DNA from: UBA1081 sp045658165
GTDB taxonomy: Bacteria > Bacillota > Clostridia > Oscillospirales > Acutalibacteraceae
Assembly: GCA_045658165.1 (NCBI GenBank)
Contig: JAZOUN010000090.1
Span: forward strand, 1-20,824
DNA: 20,824 bases
Reading direction: 5' to 3'
Made by a program: the position numbers and the translations under genes. Below, piece after piece: positions 12,723 to 20,179 of this stretch. Each line of letters starts with the position of its first letter. Positions within the stretch are counted from its first letter, which is position 1. Under the pieces are notes generated by a model. The model was not told where the DNA came from. It made no database searches and saw only the letters and a program-made list of their open reading frames with translations.

Positions 12723-13187
12723 ATGAAAATTCTGATTGATGCCGATGCTTGTCCCGTTGTTGATATTACGGTGAATCTTGCATCACAGTACGGTAAAAAG
12801 TGCATAATCATCTGCGACACTGCGCATTACATAGTGCGTGAAGGGGCAGAAACAATCACAGCCGAAAAGGGTGCTGACAGCGTTGATTTCAGACTGGTGA
12901 ACATGATTGCAAAAGGTGATATTGCCGTAACTCAGGATTACGGTCTTGCGGCTATGTGTCTTGCAAAGCAGGCAATTCCCGTTAACCAGAACGGTCTGAT
13001 TTTTACCGACCAGAATATTGAAAAACTGCTCTATACAAGATTTGTTTCAAAAAAAATCCGTATGGCAGGGGGAAGAACAAAAGGACCCTCCAAACGCACA
13101 AAAGAGCAGGATAAGGACTTTGAAAAAACACTGAAAAAGCTTCTTGAAAAGGAGAATAATGATGGCTGTTCAAAAGAAACAGTATGA
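12723..13187 (+). CDS. YaiI/YqxD-family (DUF188) protein
   Basis: 154 residues from ATG 12723, giving the family N-terminus Met-Lys-Ile-Leu-Ile-Asp-Ala-Asp-Ala-Cys-Pro-Val. An upstream ATG (12702) adds seven residues not seen in the family. Other family marks are Asp-x-Ala-Ala-Met-Cys-Leu near 80, Gly-Asp-Ile-Ala-Val-Thr-Gln-Asp-Tyr before it, and Gly-Gly-Arg-Thr-Lys-Gly-Pro near 114. The fold is PIN-like with conserved Asp residues, so a nuclease activity has been suspected, but none is established as far as I know. Its last 26 bases overlap the start of the acyltransferase gene. Its link to the surface-polymer genes after it is positional only. Confidence 0.9.
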   Translation: MKILIDADACPVVDITVNLASQYGKKCIIICDTAHYIVREGAETITAEKGADSVDFRLVNMIAKGDIAVTQDYGLAAMCLAKQAIPVNQNGLIFTDQNIEKLLYTRFVSKKIRMAGGRTKGPSKRTKEQDKDFEKTLKKLLEKENNDGCSKETV

Positions 13188-14190
13188 ACTTCTGAATGCT
13201 CTGAAAATTATTGCTGCATTTTTCGTTGTCGGCATACATGTTCACTTCCCCGGTGACTTCGGCAGAGGTTTTATAGCAGTTGCAAGATTTGCAGTACCGT
13301 TCTTTTTCATGGTATCGGGATTTTTCAGTTATTATGAAAACAAAAATGCAATAAACGAGAAATACAAAAGAAAAATCAGACACCTTGCAACGATATTCGG
13401 CGGAAGTTTTCTGCTTTATCTCGCTTACGAGTGTCTTGTACATATTATAAACAACTCTCTTGCAGATTACCTTGGAGACAGATTTTCTCTTATGGCGTTG
13501 TTTGAATTCTTTATATTCAATCATCCCCGTGTCATGGAAGCTCTGTGGTTCCTGCCGGCACTGATTTATGTAACGGTTGTATTCTTTTTCTTAGAGAAAA
13601 AAGGAATAACAAAAAAGATGTATTTTCTCATTCCTCTTCTGTTCTTATCAGGTGTGGTACTGCGTGAAATCCCCGAATTTATTGAAAACACACCATGGAT
13701 TTTTGAAAAATCGTGGCTTTGCAGAAACTGGCTGTTTGTAGGGCTTCCGTTCTTTATGACGGGACATTACATAAGAGCAAATGAAGAAAAACTGAAAAAG
13801 AAATTTTCAGCTCCTGCACTTATTGCTATTATGATTATTTCAACAGCTGAAGCTGTTACCGCAGACATGCTTCACACACAGAAAAGTCTTTATATCGGCA
13901 CATTTTTTGCAGTTTCGGCATTATTTATATTTGCTCTGAAAAAAGAGGGCACTGTAAAAACTGCGAAGCTTTCATTCCTCGGTGCCGAATATTCATTATA
14001 CGTTTATACATTACATATCCTTGTCAAAAATGTACTCAAAAAGATTCTTTCAACAGGCAGTTTAACCGCCATAGGTGAAATGCTCACTCCGGTTATGCCT
14101 TTGATTGTATTTGCCGTTTCACTTGTTGCATCGGCAGTATATATCTGTCTGAAATCACTCATCAAACAAAAAATCATACGGGAGAAATAA
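13162..14190 (+). CDS. Membrane acyltransferase (acyltransferase family 3)
   Basis: 342 residues; the ATG at 13162 is seven bases after AAAAGGAG, and the adjacent ATG 13159 is an alternative. About ten hydrophobic spans. The family signature lies in the first helices: Leu-Lys-Ile-Ile-Ala-Ala-Phe-Phe-Val-Val-Gly-Ile-His26, then Arg42-Phe-Ala-Val-Pro-Phe-Phe-Phe-Met-Val-Ser-Gly. Such enzymes move acetyl or other acyl groups across the membrane onto polysaccharides, teichoic acids or peptidoglycan. The His and Arg are the expected functional residues. Two later spans hold Glu-Ala-Leu-Trp-Phe-Leu-Pro-Ala-Leu-Ile-Tyr. It starts inside the end of the upstream gene and is followed after three bases by the epimerase, so it probably decorates the polymer made by the operon. 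Acyl donor and acceptor unknown. Confidence 0.88.
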   Translation: MAVQKKQYELLNALKIIAAFFVVGIHVHFPGDFGRGFIAVARFAVPFFFMVSGFFSYYENKNAINEKYKRKIRHLATIFGGSFLLYLAYECLVHIINNSLADYLGDRFSLMALFEFFIFNHPRVMEALWFLPALIYVTVVFFFLEKKGITKKMYFLIPLLFLSGVVLREIPEFIENTPWIFEKSWLCRNWLFVGLPFFMTGHYIRANEEKLKKKFSAPALIAIMIISTAEAVTADMLHTQKSLYIGTFFAVSALFIFALKKEGTVKTAKLSFLGAEYSLYVYTLHILVKNVLKKILSTGSLTAIGEMLTPVMPLIVFAVSLVASAVYICLKSLIKQKIIREK

Positions 14191-14193
14191 ACC

Positions 14194-15249
14194 ATGTATA
14201 TAAAATCATCGGAATATAAAAAAGAACTCGGAATCTATCTTTCCGAATTTGCAGATGTATTTGAAACACTTGCAGGAAATACCGTTCTCATAACAGGTGC
14301 TGCAGGTCTTATCGGCAACTATATTGTTGATCTTCTTATGGCAAAGGGCGATATAAAAGTTATTGCAATTGACAGACATGAAGAAAGAATGTCTGTACGT
14401 TTCGGTGATTATAAGGAAAACTTTGTTTCAGTTACAGGTGATGTCAATGATATGTCACTTTGTGAAAAGGTTTTCAGTGAAAACAAGCCCGATTATGTCA
14501 TTCACGCGGCAAGTAACACTTCTCCCCTTGACTATGCAAACAAGCCCGTTGACACAATCTGTACAAACATTATTGCAACGCATAATCTCCTTGAATGCTG
14601 CAGAAAATATAACACAAAACGCTTCATGTTCTGCTCTTCCGTTGAAGCATACGGAATGGGTGATGACAACACTGAATTTTTTGATGAACTTTACAGCGGA
14701 TACGTTGACTGCAATACCCTCAGAGCAGGCTATCCCTCGGGAAAAAGAGCTTCTGAGGCAATGTGTAACGCATATATGAGCGAATACGGTGTTGATTTCG
14801 TAAATGCAAGAATCGGCAGAATCTACGGCGCAACCGTAATTCCCGAAGACACCAAGGCTCCCACTCAGTTTATAGGCAATGCTGTCAGAAATGAGGATAT
14901 CGTTCTCAAAAGCCCCGGCACACAGGTCTTTTCATTCGGTTATGTGGGCGACTGTGCAACAGGTATGCTCAAAATGCTCTCTCACGGTGAAAAAGGCAGT
15001 GTATATAATGTTGCAGACTGCGAGGGCGGAATTATGCTTCGTGATTTTGCTTCGGCAGCAGCGGCAGCAGGCGGAAAGGAAGTTGTTTTTGACCTTTCTG
15101 CAGACCTTGCAAAGGCAGGCTATTCCAAGGTTACAAGAGCAGTCCTGAGCGTTGACAAACTCTGTGCTCTCGGCTGGAAATCCTTATACAACCACATAGA
15201 AGGCACAAAAAAGACTGTTGCTTACCTCAAAGAACTTGATGTACTCTGA
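14194..15249 (+). CDS. NAD-dependent epimerase/dehydratase (extended SDR)
   Basis: 351 residues. A Rossmann fold begins at residue 30 with Gly35-Ala-Ala-Gly38-Leu-Ile-Gly41, Asp60 ends the second strand (NAD rather than NADP preference), and Asp83 follows. The catalytic triad is Ser148/149, Tyr180 and Lys184 (Tyr-Pro-Ser-Gly-Lys). Arg-Ile-Gly-Arg-Ile-Tyr-Gly is the usual substrate-side motif. The class acts on nucleotide-linked sugars as epimerase, dehydratase or decarboxylase. The 28-residue N-terminal helical extension before the Rossmann fold is unusual. The next two genes suggest it makes or alters a precursor that the cytidylyltransferase then activates, or acts on the CDP-linked product. 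The ribosome site is GGGAG, nine bases before the ATG. Confidence 0.9.
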   Translation: MYIKSSEYKKELGIYLSEFADVFETLAGNTVLITGAAGLIGNYIVDLLMAKGDIKVIAIDRHEERMSVRFGDYKENFVSVTGDVNDMSLCEKVFSENKPDYVIHAASNTSPLDYANKPVDTICTNIIATHNLLECCRKYNTKRFMFCSSVEAYGMGDDNTEFFDELYSGYVDCNTLRAGYPSGKRASEAMCNAYMSEYGVDFVNARIGRIYGATVIPEDTKAPTQFIGNAVRNEDIVLKSPGTQVFSFGYVGDCATGMLKMLSHGEKGSVYNVADCEGGIMLRDFASAAAAAGGKEVVFDLSADLAKAGYSKVTRAVLSVDKLCALGWKSLYNHIEGTKKTVAYLKELDVL

Positions 15250-15264
15250 TAAGGAGGAAAATAT

Positions 15265-16296
15265 ATGAAAAAACTCAAAGCACTCGTCACTGCTGAAGTT
15301 ATAAAACCGATTCTTGAAACTCTCAGCGATAAAATAGATTTTGAATATGCAGGCTATAATATTGACCACGATGTTATGCCCCGTGAAGAACTGAAAACAA
15401 GAGTCCGCGATATTGACATTCTTGTGTGTGAATATGATACAATAGATGAAGAGATTTTTGATTGTGCCGAAAATCTCAAGTTCATTGTCTGTTGCCGCGG
15501 CGGTGTCAAGACTGTTATTGACCTTGACAAGGCAATGGAAAAGGGTGTAATCGTCTGTAATAACGGCGGCAGAAATGCAAATGCCGTATCTGATATGACA
15601 ATGGCTTATATCCTTGACCTTACAAGAAATATTACTCTCACAGACAGTCTTATCCATAACAGAGTAATCACAACCGACGTCAGATCAAAGCCTGATGAAT
15701 ACCGTGACACGGTGTGGGGACTTGATAATAATTCCCCCTTTATCCGTTTCAGGGGTCAGAGTGTCAATCATATGACTCTCGGTCTTGTGGGCTTCGGTCA
15801 CGCAGGCAGACTTGTTGCAAAAAAGGCTCAGGCATTTGATATGAAGGTCATTGCTTACGACCCCTATATCGACCCTGAATCCGTGCCTGAAGATATAGAA
15901 CTTGTCAAGTTTGACAGACTTCTTTCGGATTCTGATGTTGTCAGCCTTCATTGTGTTGTGACACCGCAGACAAGAAATCTTTTCAAGGCGGCAGAATTCA
16001 GAAAAATGAAGAATACCGCATATTTCATAAACACATCAAGAGGCGAGCTTGTCAACGAGGCAGACCTTATTGAAGCTCTTAATACCGATGAAATTGCAGG
16101 TGCAGCCATTGACGTTACTGCAGTTGAACCGGTTGCTTCAGACTGTCCTCTTCTTGATGCAAAAAATCTTATAATCACACCTCATATCGCAGGTTCATCC
16201 TACGATGTTCAGGTTCAGGGCACAAATATGGTTGTTGCAAGTCTTACTGACTGGCTCAACGACAAAAAGCCCTCAAATTGTGTTGTATACAAATAA
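15265..16296 (+). CDS. D-isomer-specific 2-hydroxyacid dehydrogenase family protein
   Basis: 343 residues, AAGGAGG seven bases before ATG 15265. The split catalytic domain surrounds a Rossmann domain with Gly-Leu-Val-Gly-Phe-Gly-His-Ala-Gly (173-181) and Asp199 in Ala-Tyr-Asp-Pro. The catalytic trio is in place: Arg259 (Asn-Thr-Ser-Arg-Gly), Glu288 (Val-Glu-Pro) and His307 (Thr-Pro-His-Ile-Ala-Gly). The family reduces 2-keto acids or oxidises D-2-hydroxyacids with NAD, including phosphoglycerate. There is no regulatory ACT domain, and the position in a polymer operon argues against a housekeeping SerA. A role in making an unusual hydroxyacid or polyol precursor is plausible but inferred. An insertion at ~136-165 (Asp-Glu-Tyr-Arg-Asp-Thr-Val-Trp-Gly) precedes the Rossmann domain. 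Confidence 0.9.
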   Translation: MKKLKALVTAEVIKPILETLSDKIDFEYAGYNIDHDVMPREELKTRVRDIDILVCEYDTIDEEIFDCAENLKFIVCCRGGVKTVIDLDKAMEKGVIVCNNGGRNANAVSDMTMAYILDLTRNITLTDSLIHNRVITTDVRSKPDEYRDTVWGLDNNSPFIRFRGQSVNHMTLGLVGFGHAGRLVAKKAQAFDMKVIAYDPYIDPESVPEDIELVKFDRLLSDSDVVSLHCVVTPQTRNLFKAAEFRKMKNTAYFINTSRGELVNEADLIEALNTDEIAGAAIDVTAVEPVASDCPLLDAKNLIITPHIAGSSYDVQVQGTNMVVASLTDWLNDKKPSNCVVYK

Positions 16297-16306
16297 GGAG
16301 AACGCT

Positions 16307-16969
16307 ATGGGAAAGAATATAGGTATAATTCTTGCGGGCGGAATCGGCTCACGCTTCGGTGCAGACAGACCGAAGCAGTATTGTACTGTTTTCGGCAAGG
16401 AAATGATATGGTATTCAATCGATGCCTTCAGAAAAGCTGAAACAATTGATGACTTTATTGTCATTGTTGATAAAACAGAAATGGAAAAGGGCAGAATTGC
16501 TGCTGATTACGGTGTAAAAACCGTTGAAGGCGGTGCAAGCCGTAACGGTTCTTTCAAAAATGCCCTTGACTACATAGCGGAAAATTATCCCGATTGTGAA
16601 AGAATAATCGAGAACAATGCCGCTTGTCCGATGATTACACCGGAGCTTATTGATGAATTCATAAATCTCCTTGATGAATACGATTTCGTCAACACTGCAT
16701 ACAAAATCACGGACGCTCTCGGCTCCTACAGGGACAGAATTGCAGACAGAGAGGAATTCTATCTTATTCAGGCTCCCGATGCCTACAGATTCCCTCTTCT
16801 TTATAAGCATTTTGATGAAAATTCAAATCTTTGTCATCCTGCACATCAGTTGCCTCTTGATACAAAGGAATACCGTTATTTCGGTTATACTGACAACTAC
16901 AAGGTAACATATCCCGAGGATATAAAGATTGTTGAAATGCTCATGGAGAGACGCAAAGCAAAACAATAA
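16307..16969 (+). CDS. Divergent IspD/TarI-like cytidylyltransferase
   Basis: 220 residues, start ATG 16307 with AAGGAG six bases upstream; extending the frame upstream would overlap the dehydrogenase by about 90 bases and has no ribosome site. The nucleotide-binding loop is Ile-Leu-Ala-Gly-Gly-Ile-Gly-Ser-Arg-Phe-Gly (8-18), then Arg-Pro-Lys-Gln-Tyr (21-25). Gly-Gly-Ala-Ser-Arg79-Asn-Gly-Ser matches the second conserved block. The usual His-Asp-Ala-Ala-Arg-Pro motif of IspD is Asn-Asn-Ala-Ala-Cys-Pro (103-108), and the usual Gln-Thr-Pro-Gln is Gln-Ala-Pro-Asp. The relatives activate methylerythritol phosphate (IspD) or ribitol phosphate (TarI) with CTP. The context favours a polyol- or sugar-phosphate for a surface polymer over isoprenoid synthesis. 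Last gene of the operon. Confidence 0.87.
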   Translation: MGKNIGIILAGGIGSRFGADRPKQYCTVFGKEMIWYSIDAFRKAETIDDFIVIVDKTEMEKGRIAADYGVKTVEGGASRNGSFKNALDYIAENYPDCERIIENNAACPMITPELIDEFINLLDEYDFVNTAYKITDALGSYRDRIADREEFYLIQAPDAYRFPLLYKHFDENSNLCHPAHQLPLDTKEYRYFGYTDNYKVTYPEDIKIVEMLMERRKAKQ

Positions 16970-17030
16970 AAATCCTGCCCCCGGCAGACATTTTCACAAT
17001 TCTGAAAATTGCTCACAGACAATAAAAAAC

Positions 17031-17069
17031 AAAGCCATGGTAAGTTTAATGCCTTACCGTGGCTTTTTT
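17031..17069. terminator. Bidirectional terminator between convergent operons
   Basis: The stem AAAGCCA-T-GGTAAG (17031-17044) pairs with CTTACC-G-TGGCTTT (17053-17066), 13 bp with one mismatch or T-G pair and an 8-base loop. Six T close the plus-strand copy (17064-17069), and the minus-strand copy runs into TTTGTTTTTTATT. It ends the cytidylyltransferase operon and the kinase operon. The remaining bases to 17142 show no gene. Confidence 0.88.
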
Positions 17070-17142
17070 AATCAGTATTACGGAAAAACAACCGTTACGG
17101 AGCACTCCTGACTCCTGCAAATCACCGTTTTCCGTTGCGTTT

Positions 17143-18678
17143 TTATTGCTGATTCATATTCTCATCAGCTTTTTTCACATCAAACCAGAATCGTACGCCG
17201 TTTTCGCAATTTTCAACACCGTACTCTTTTTCATGGAGTTTCTGTATTGATGCAACAATTGCAAGTCCGAGGCCGAAACGTCCCTGAGCACGAGACATTG
17301 CCTTATCGGCACGGTAAAAGCTGTTCCATATCTGATCTATATCTTTTGCTTCGATATGTTTTCCGGTATTATACACACTTATACGGTAACAGCCGTTTTC
17401 TGTTTCATCGGAGGAAACTCTTATTATTTTTTCTCCCTCAACATGCGCCACGGCATTTGAAAGATAATTATTTATAACAGTTGAAAGAATAAATGAGTCA
17501 CCGAATCCCGAAGCAGCCTGATCCACGTCATTTATTGCAGTAATTCCCTTTTCCCTGAAAATCTCTTCATTTCGTTCAAACCAGCTTGAAACCACTTCCC
17601 TCATATTGAACTGTTCATAGAGAAGTTTGTATTCGCCTGATTCATACTTGGCAATATCAAGCAGTTTTATAACAAGATTATTCATCCGCTGAGTTTCGCT
17701 TATGATTGTATCGCAGTACTTCTGTGCCATTTCGGGATCCTGATCAAGGAACATTTTAAGCCCCTCAGAATAACCCTGAATAATGGCAATTGGTGTTTTC
17801 AGTTCATGAGAGATACCTGAAATAAACACCTGTCTTAATCTGTCGATTGTTTTTTCCTGCTCAATATCATCCTGAAGCTTTTTGTTCTTCAGACGCAGAT
17901 CTTCCAGCGACGTTTCCAGAGAATCGGACATTTCATTGATACTGTCGGCAAGAACAGCAATTTCACTTACGTTATTCGGCTGACATTTACGGGAAAAGTC
18001 AAGCGAAGACATGTTTTTTGTGATTTCACTCATTTCCTCAAGGGGTTTTGTAACACGTCTTACGAAAACGGAAATTGCAATAAAGCCGAGATATGAAAAA
18101 AGTATTGTTACTACGGCAACAAAGGCAACGGCAATTTTTGCGTTATTGTCTGCATTGGATTTCACGCTGAAAATACGTATTGTAATTCCCGATTCCGTAT
18201 CCCATGAGCCGACGAGATATTCTGTATTCTTCTGCCCCTGAGAATCACGGCTGAGGTTGAAATTATTCCCTGCCGCAGTGCCCAGGTCAAGAATAACTTC
18301 GTAATTCTTTCTTGCGGAATCAGGCACAACAACAGAATGTGAATCATAAGGCGGAACAGACATTTCACCCTTGTATGAAGAGGAATAAAAACATTTGCCG
18401 TTATCGGAATAAATCTCAACGGTAATGGCATATTCACGTTCAATACTGTCCATCATTGAAAGAAAATCATCTGTATAATTATTGTACACATCCTCAATTT
18501 CATAAGATGCCATAAAGCTGTTTACGGCACTCTGGACAAGATAAACCGTATCAAGACCTTTATCTGTTACAAGAATAATTGTAGCGATAATGGCAGCCAG
18601 AACAACAGAGACGATTCGTATAATCTTATTACTCAGATTCACCTGTTTTGTACAGCGTTTGTATTTACGGATATTCAT
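17143..18678 (-). CDS. Membrane sensor histidine kinase
   Basis: 511 residues, starting three bases after the response-regulator stop. A transmembrane helix at ~19-37, an extracytoplasmic sensor domain at ~38-180, and a second helix at ~181-206 lead to a HAMP linker (~207-260) and a coiled coil. The phospho-acceptor is His291 in Ile-Ser-His-Glu-Leu-Lys-Thr-Pro. The ATP domain has the N box Asn403-Asn-Tyr-Leu-Ser-Asn-Ala, a G1 box reading Tyr-Asn-Thr-Gly-Lys-His-Ile, an F box Trp-Asn-Ser-Phe-Tyr-Arg-Ala-Asp and a G2 box Phe-Gly-Leu-Gly-Leu-Ala-Ile. Asn for the first Asp of G1 occurs in a subgroup of Firmicute kinases (recollection). The periplasmic domain has no recognised fold, so the signal is unknown; envelope stress is a fair guess. 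Confidence 0.95.
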   Translation of the reverse strand: MNIRKYKRCTKQVNLSNKIIRIVSVVLAAIIATIILVTDKGLDTVYLVQSAVNSFMASYEIEDVYNNYTDDFLSMMDSIEREYAITVEIYSDNGKCFYSSSYKGEMSVPPYDSHSVVVPDSARKNYEVILDLGTAAGNNFNLSRDSQGQKNTEYLVGSWDTESGITIRIFSVKSNADNNAKIAVAFVAVVTILFSYLGFIAISVFVRRVTKPLEEMSEITKNMSSLDFSRKCQPNNVSEIAVLADSINEMSDSLETSLEDLRLKNKKLQDDIEQEKTIDRLRQVFISGISHELKTPIAIIQGYSEGLKMFLDQDPEMAQKYCDTIISETQRMNNLVIKLLDIAKYESGEYKLLYEQFNMREVVSSWFERNEEIFREKGITAINDVDQAASGFGDSFILSTVINNYLSNAVAHVEGEKIIRVSSDETENGCYRISVYNTGKHIEAKDIDQIWNSFYRADKAMSRAQGRFGLGLAIVASIQKLHEKEYGVENCENGVRFWFDVKKADENMNQQ

Positions 18679-18681
18679 AAA

Positions 18682-19356
18682 TTACTCTGCCTCGATCTTA
18701 TATCCGGTACCGTAGATTGTACGGATATGCTTTGAACCCCATTCACCGAGTTTGGTACGCAGTCTTGCGACATGAGAGTCAACTGTTCTCATATCACCCT
18801 CAAAATCAAAGCCCCATATGTCATCAAGAAGCTGTTCTCTTGAAAATACTCTGCCGGGATTTGAAATAAGTTTGTAAAGTATACTGTACTCCTTGAGCGC
18901 AAGCATTACAGAATTGCCGTCAAGCCATACATCGTGGGCTTCGGAGTCGAGTTTAAGGTTATCTATAACAAATTTTGTGTTTACTGTTTTTGCAGCCTCT
19001 CTTCTCAGTAGCGCAGCAACGCGTTTCATAAGTACGGAGGGACTGCAGGGCTTTGTTACGTAATCGTCTGCACCTGCTTCGAATCCCGTCAGCTCATCAA
19101 ACTCCTGACTTCTTGCAGTGAGCATTATAACGGGAACATTTGATGTTTTTCTTATTGTTCTGCAGACTTCCCAGCCGTCAATTCTGGGCATCATTATATC
19201 AAGAATAACAAGTGCTATATCGGGAACCGTATTAAAGATTTCAAGTGCCTCTTCACCGTCTGAGGCGGAGAGAGGCTGATATCCTTCATTGCGCAGAAAA
19301 TCGCACACAAGGTTCATTATAAGTGCTTCATCATCGGCAACAAGAATTTTCTTCAT
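18682..19356 (-). CDS. OmpR/PhoB-family response regulator
   Basis: 224 residues. The receiver domain (1-115) has the acidic pocket Asp8-Asp9, the phosphorylated Asp53 in Ile-Leu-Asp-Ile-Met-Met-Pro, Thr80 and Lys102 (Thr-Lys-Pro). Residues ~128-222 are a winged-helix DNA-binding domain ending Thr-Ile-Tyr-Gly-Thr-Gly-Tyr-Lys. It is the partner of the adjacent kinase. The gene begins only 24 bp after queT in the same direction, with GGGG a few bases ahead of the ATG. No hairpin separates them, so the pair is probably read from the queT promoter at 19957-19985. Target genes are unknown. Confidence 0.95.
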   Translation of the reverse strand: MKKILVADDEALIMNLVCDFLRNEGYQPLSASDGEEALEIFNTVPDIALVILDIMMPRIDGWEVCRTIRKTSNVPVIMLTARSQEFDELTGFEAGADDYVTKPCSPSVLMKRVAALLRREAAKTVNTKFVIDNLKLDSEAHDVWLDGNSVMLALKEYSILYKLISNPGRVFSREQLLDDIWGFDFEGDMRTVDSHVARLRTKLGEWGSKHIRTIYGTGYKIEAE

Positions 19357-19380
19357 TTTGATTACCCCACTACTTTTTTG

Positions 19381-19896
19381 TTAATCGGAAAATGCTGAAA
19401 ACAGACGTGTTCTCTTTACCGCACGGATAAAGGGAATACCTGCAAGAATACACATAACAGCTTCTCCGGCGCCTACCTGAAGGGCTGAAACGAAAAATAT
19501 TTCGGCTGTTCTGCCCTCAAGATACCATATTTCAAGACCTATTATAACCGCATTGCACACAACAGGCGCAAGTACTGAAATAAAAGGCATTTTTTTAATT
19601 GTAACATTCCTTGCCGCATAAGATATGACAGCCGCCGCAAGTGTTGCGAATGTACCGCATATAATGTCTATAAGACCGAAAGGACTTGAAATGTTTGCCA
19701 TAAGACAGCCGAGTGTGAGTCCCGGTATTGCGGCCGGTGTAAAAACAGGCAGAACCGTAAGTATTTCGGAAAGTCTGAACTGAATTGCATTGTAAGCAAG
19801 TCCGAGACTGTTTGAAATGTAGGTCAGCGCAACATACAAAGCTGCGATAACTGCTGCCTGAGTCAGGAATAATGTTGATTTTTTCTTTCTGTTCAT
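19381..19896 (-). CDS. queT: QueT-type queuosine-precursor transporter (ECF S component)
   Basis: 171 residues, the usual size, with about five or six membrane helices. The family block Ala-Ile-Gln-Phe-Arg-Leu-Ser-Glu-Ile-Leu-Thr-Val-Leu-Pro is at residues 37-50, and the Ile-Pro-Gly-Leu-Thr-Leu-Gly-Cys-x-x-Ala-Asn block follows. QueT proteins are the substrate-binding subunits of energy-coupling-factor importers and bring in preQ1 or related precursors for the queuosine tRNA base. The shared ATPase and EcfT subunits are not in the window. A preQ1-I riboswitch overlaps its ribosome site (19910-19952), which supports the assignment independently. First gene of a likely three-gene unit with the two-component system. 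Confidence 0.95.
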   Translation of the reverse strand: MNRKKKSTLFLTQAAVIAALYVALTYISNSLGLAYNAIQFRLSEILTVLPVFTPAAIPGLTLGCLMANISSPFGLIDIICGTFATLAAAVISYAARNVTIKKMPFISVLAPVVCNAVIIGLEIWYLEGRTAEIFFVSALQVGAGEAVMCILAGIPFIRAVKRTRLFSAFSD

Positions 19897-19909
19897 GTTG
19901 AATCTTCTT

Positions 19910-19952
19910 TCCTTAGTTTTGTTTTAAGTCAGGATGGTTTCGAACTGACTTC
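19910..19952 (-). promoter_or_regulatory. preQ1-I riboswitch controlling queT translation
   Basis: On the minus strand a 7-bp stem, AAGTCAG (19951-19945) with CTGACTT (19932-19926), closes a 12-base loop beginning TTC and containing ACC. An A-rich tail ends AAAACTAAGGA (19920-19910). This is the compact preQ1-I layout: the tail folds back so that AAGG pairs with the loop ACC, trapping the ribosome site when preQ1 is bound. Transcription is predicted to start at about 19950, so the riboswitch is the very 5' end of the mRNA. No terminator hairpin is present, so control should be at translation. It sits 14 bases before the queT start. Confidence 0.88.
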
Positions 19953-19956
19953 TTTT

Positions 19957-19985
19957 ATTTTAACAAAATATGAATAATAAGTCAA
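19957..19985 (-). promoter_or_regulatory. Promoter of queT and probably the two-component genes
   Basis: On the minus strand TTGACT (19985-19980), a 17-bp spacer, and TAAAAT (19962-19957). Predicted start is seven bases on, at about 19950, exactly where the riboswitch stem begins. Confidence 0.8.
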
Positions 19986-20089
19986 GGCGCAAATAAAAAA
20001 TGAAACACAAGTTTTTTGCATTTTATTGTCATTGTGTTTAAAATATTTGAAAAATTGCAAAAATTATTATAGAAATTACATAAAATATA

Positions 20090-20118
20090 TTTACAAATCC
20101 CCTTTTATCTGCTACAAT
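20090..20118 (+). promoter_or_regulatory. Promoter of the hpf gene, with a leader stem-loop just downstream
   Basis: TTTACA (20090-20095), a 17-bp spacer, and TACAAT (20113-20118). Predicted start is near 20125. A 7-bp inverted repeat, CAGATGT (20129-20135) with ACATCTG (20147-20153), begins four bases later, so the mRNA would have a hairpin near its 5' end ahead of the AAAAAGGAG ribosome site. The DNA from 19986 to 20089 is AT-rich with no gene. Confidence 0.75.
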
Positions 20119-20179
20119 AAAAACGGAACAGATGTGAACCCCGCTTACATCTGAATTGAACCAAAAAGGAGCTGTTTAC

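Noticed and set aside
13003..13524. 173-codon minus-strand frame
   Set aside because: It crosses two well-supported plus-strand genes and shows no recognisable protein features or ribosome site.
15184..15657. 157-codon minus-strand frame
   Set aside because: Antisense to the epimerase end and dehydrogenase start, both with full catalytic motifs; no promoter or terminator of its own.
17340..17400. Asn in place of Asp in the kinase G1 box as a sign of a dead kinase
   Set aside because: The Asn-x-Gly form occurs in a known subgroup of Firmicute kinases (recollection), and H, N, F and G2 boxes are intact.
20005..20062. TTTTTGCA/TGCAAAAA inverted repeat upstream of hpf
   Set aside because: Short arms of low complexity in very AT-rich DNA with a loop of over 30 bases; likely chance.
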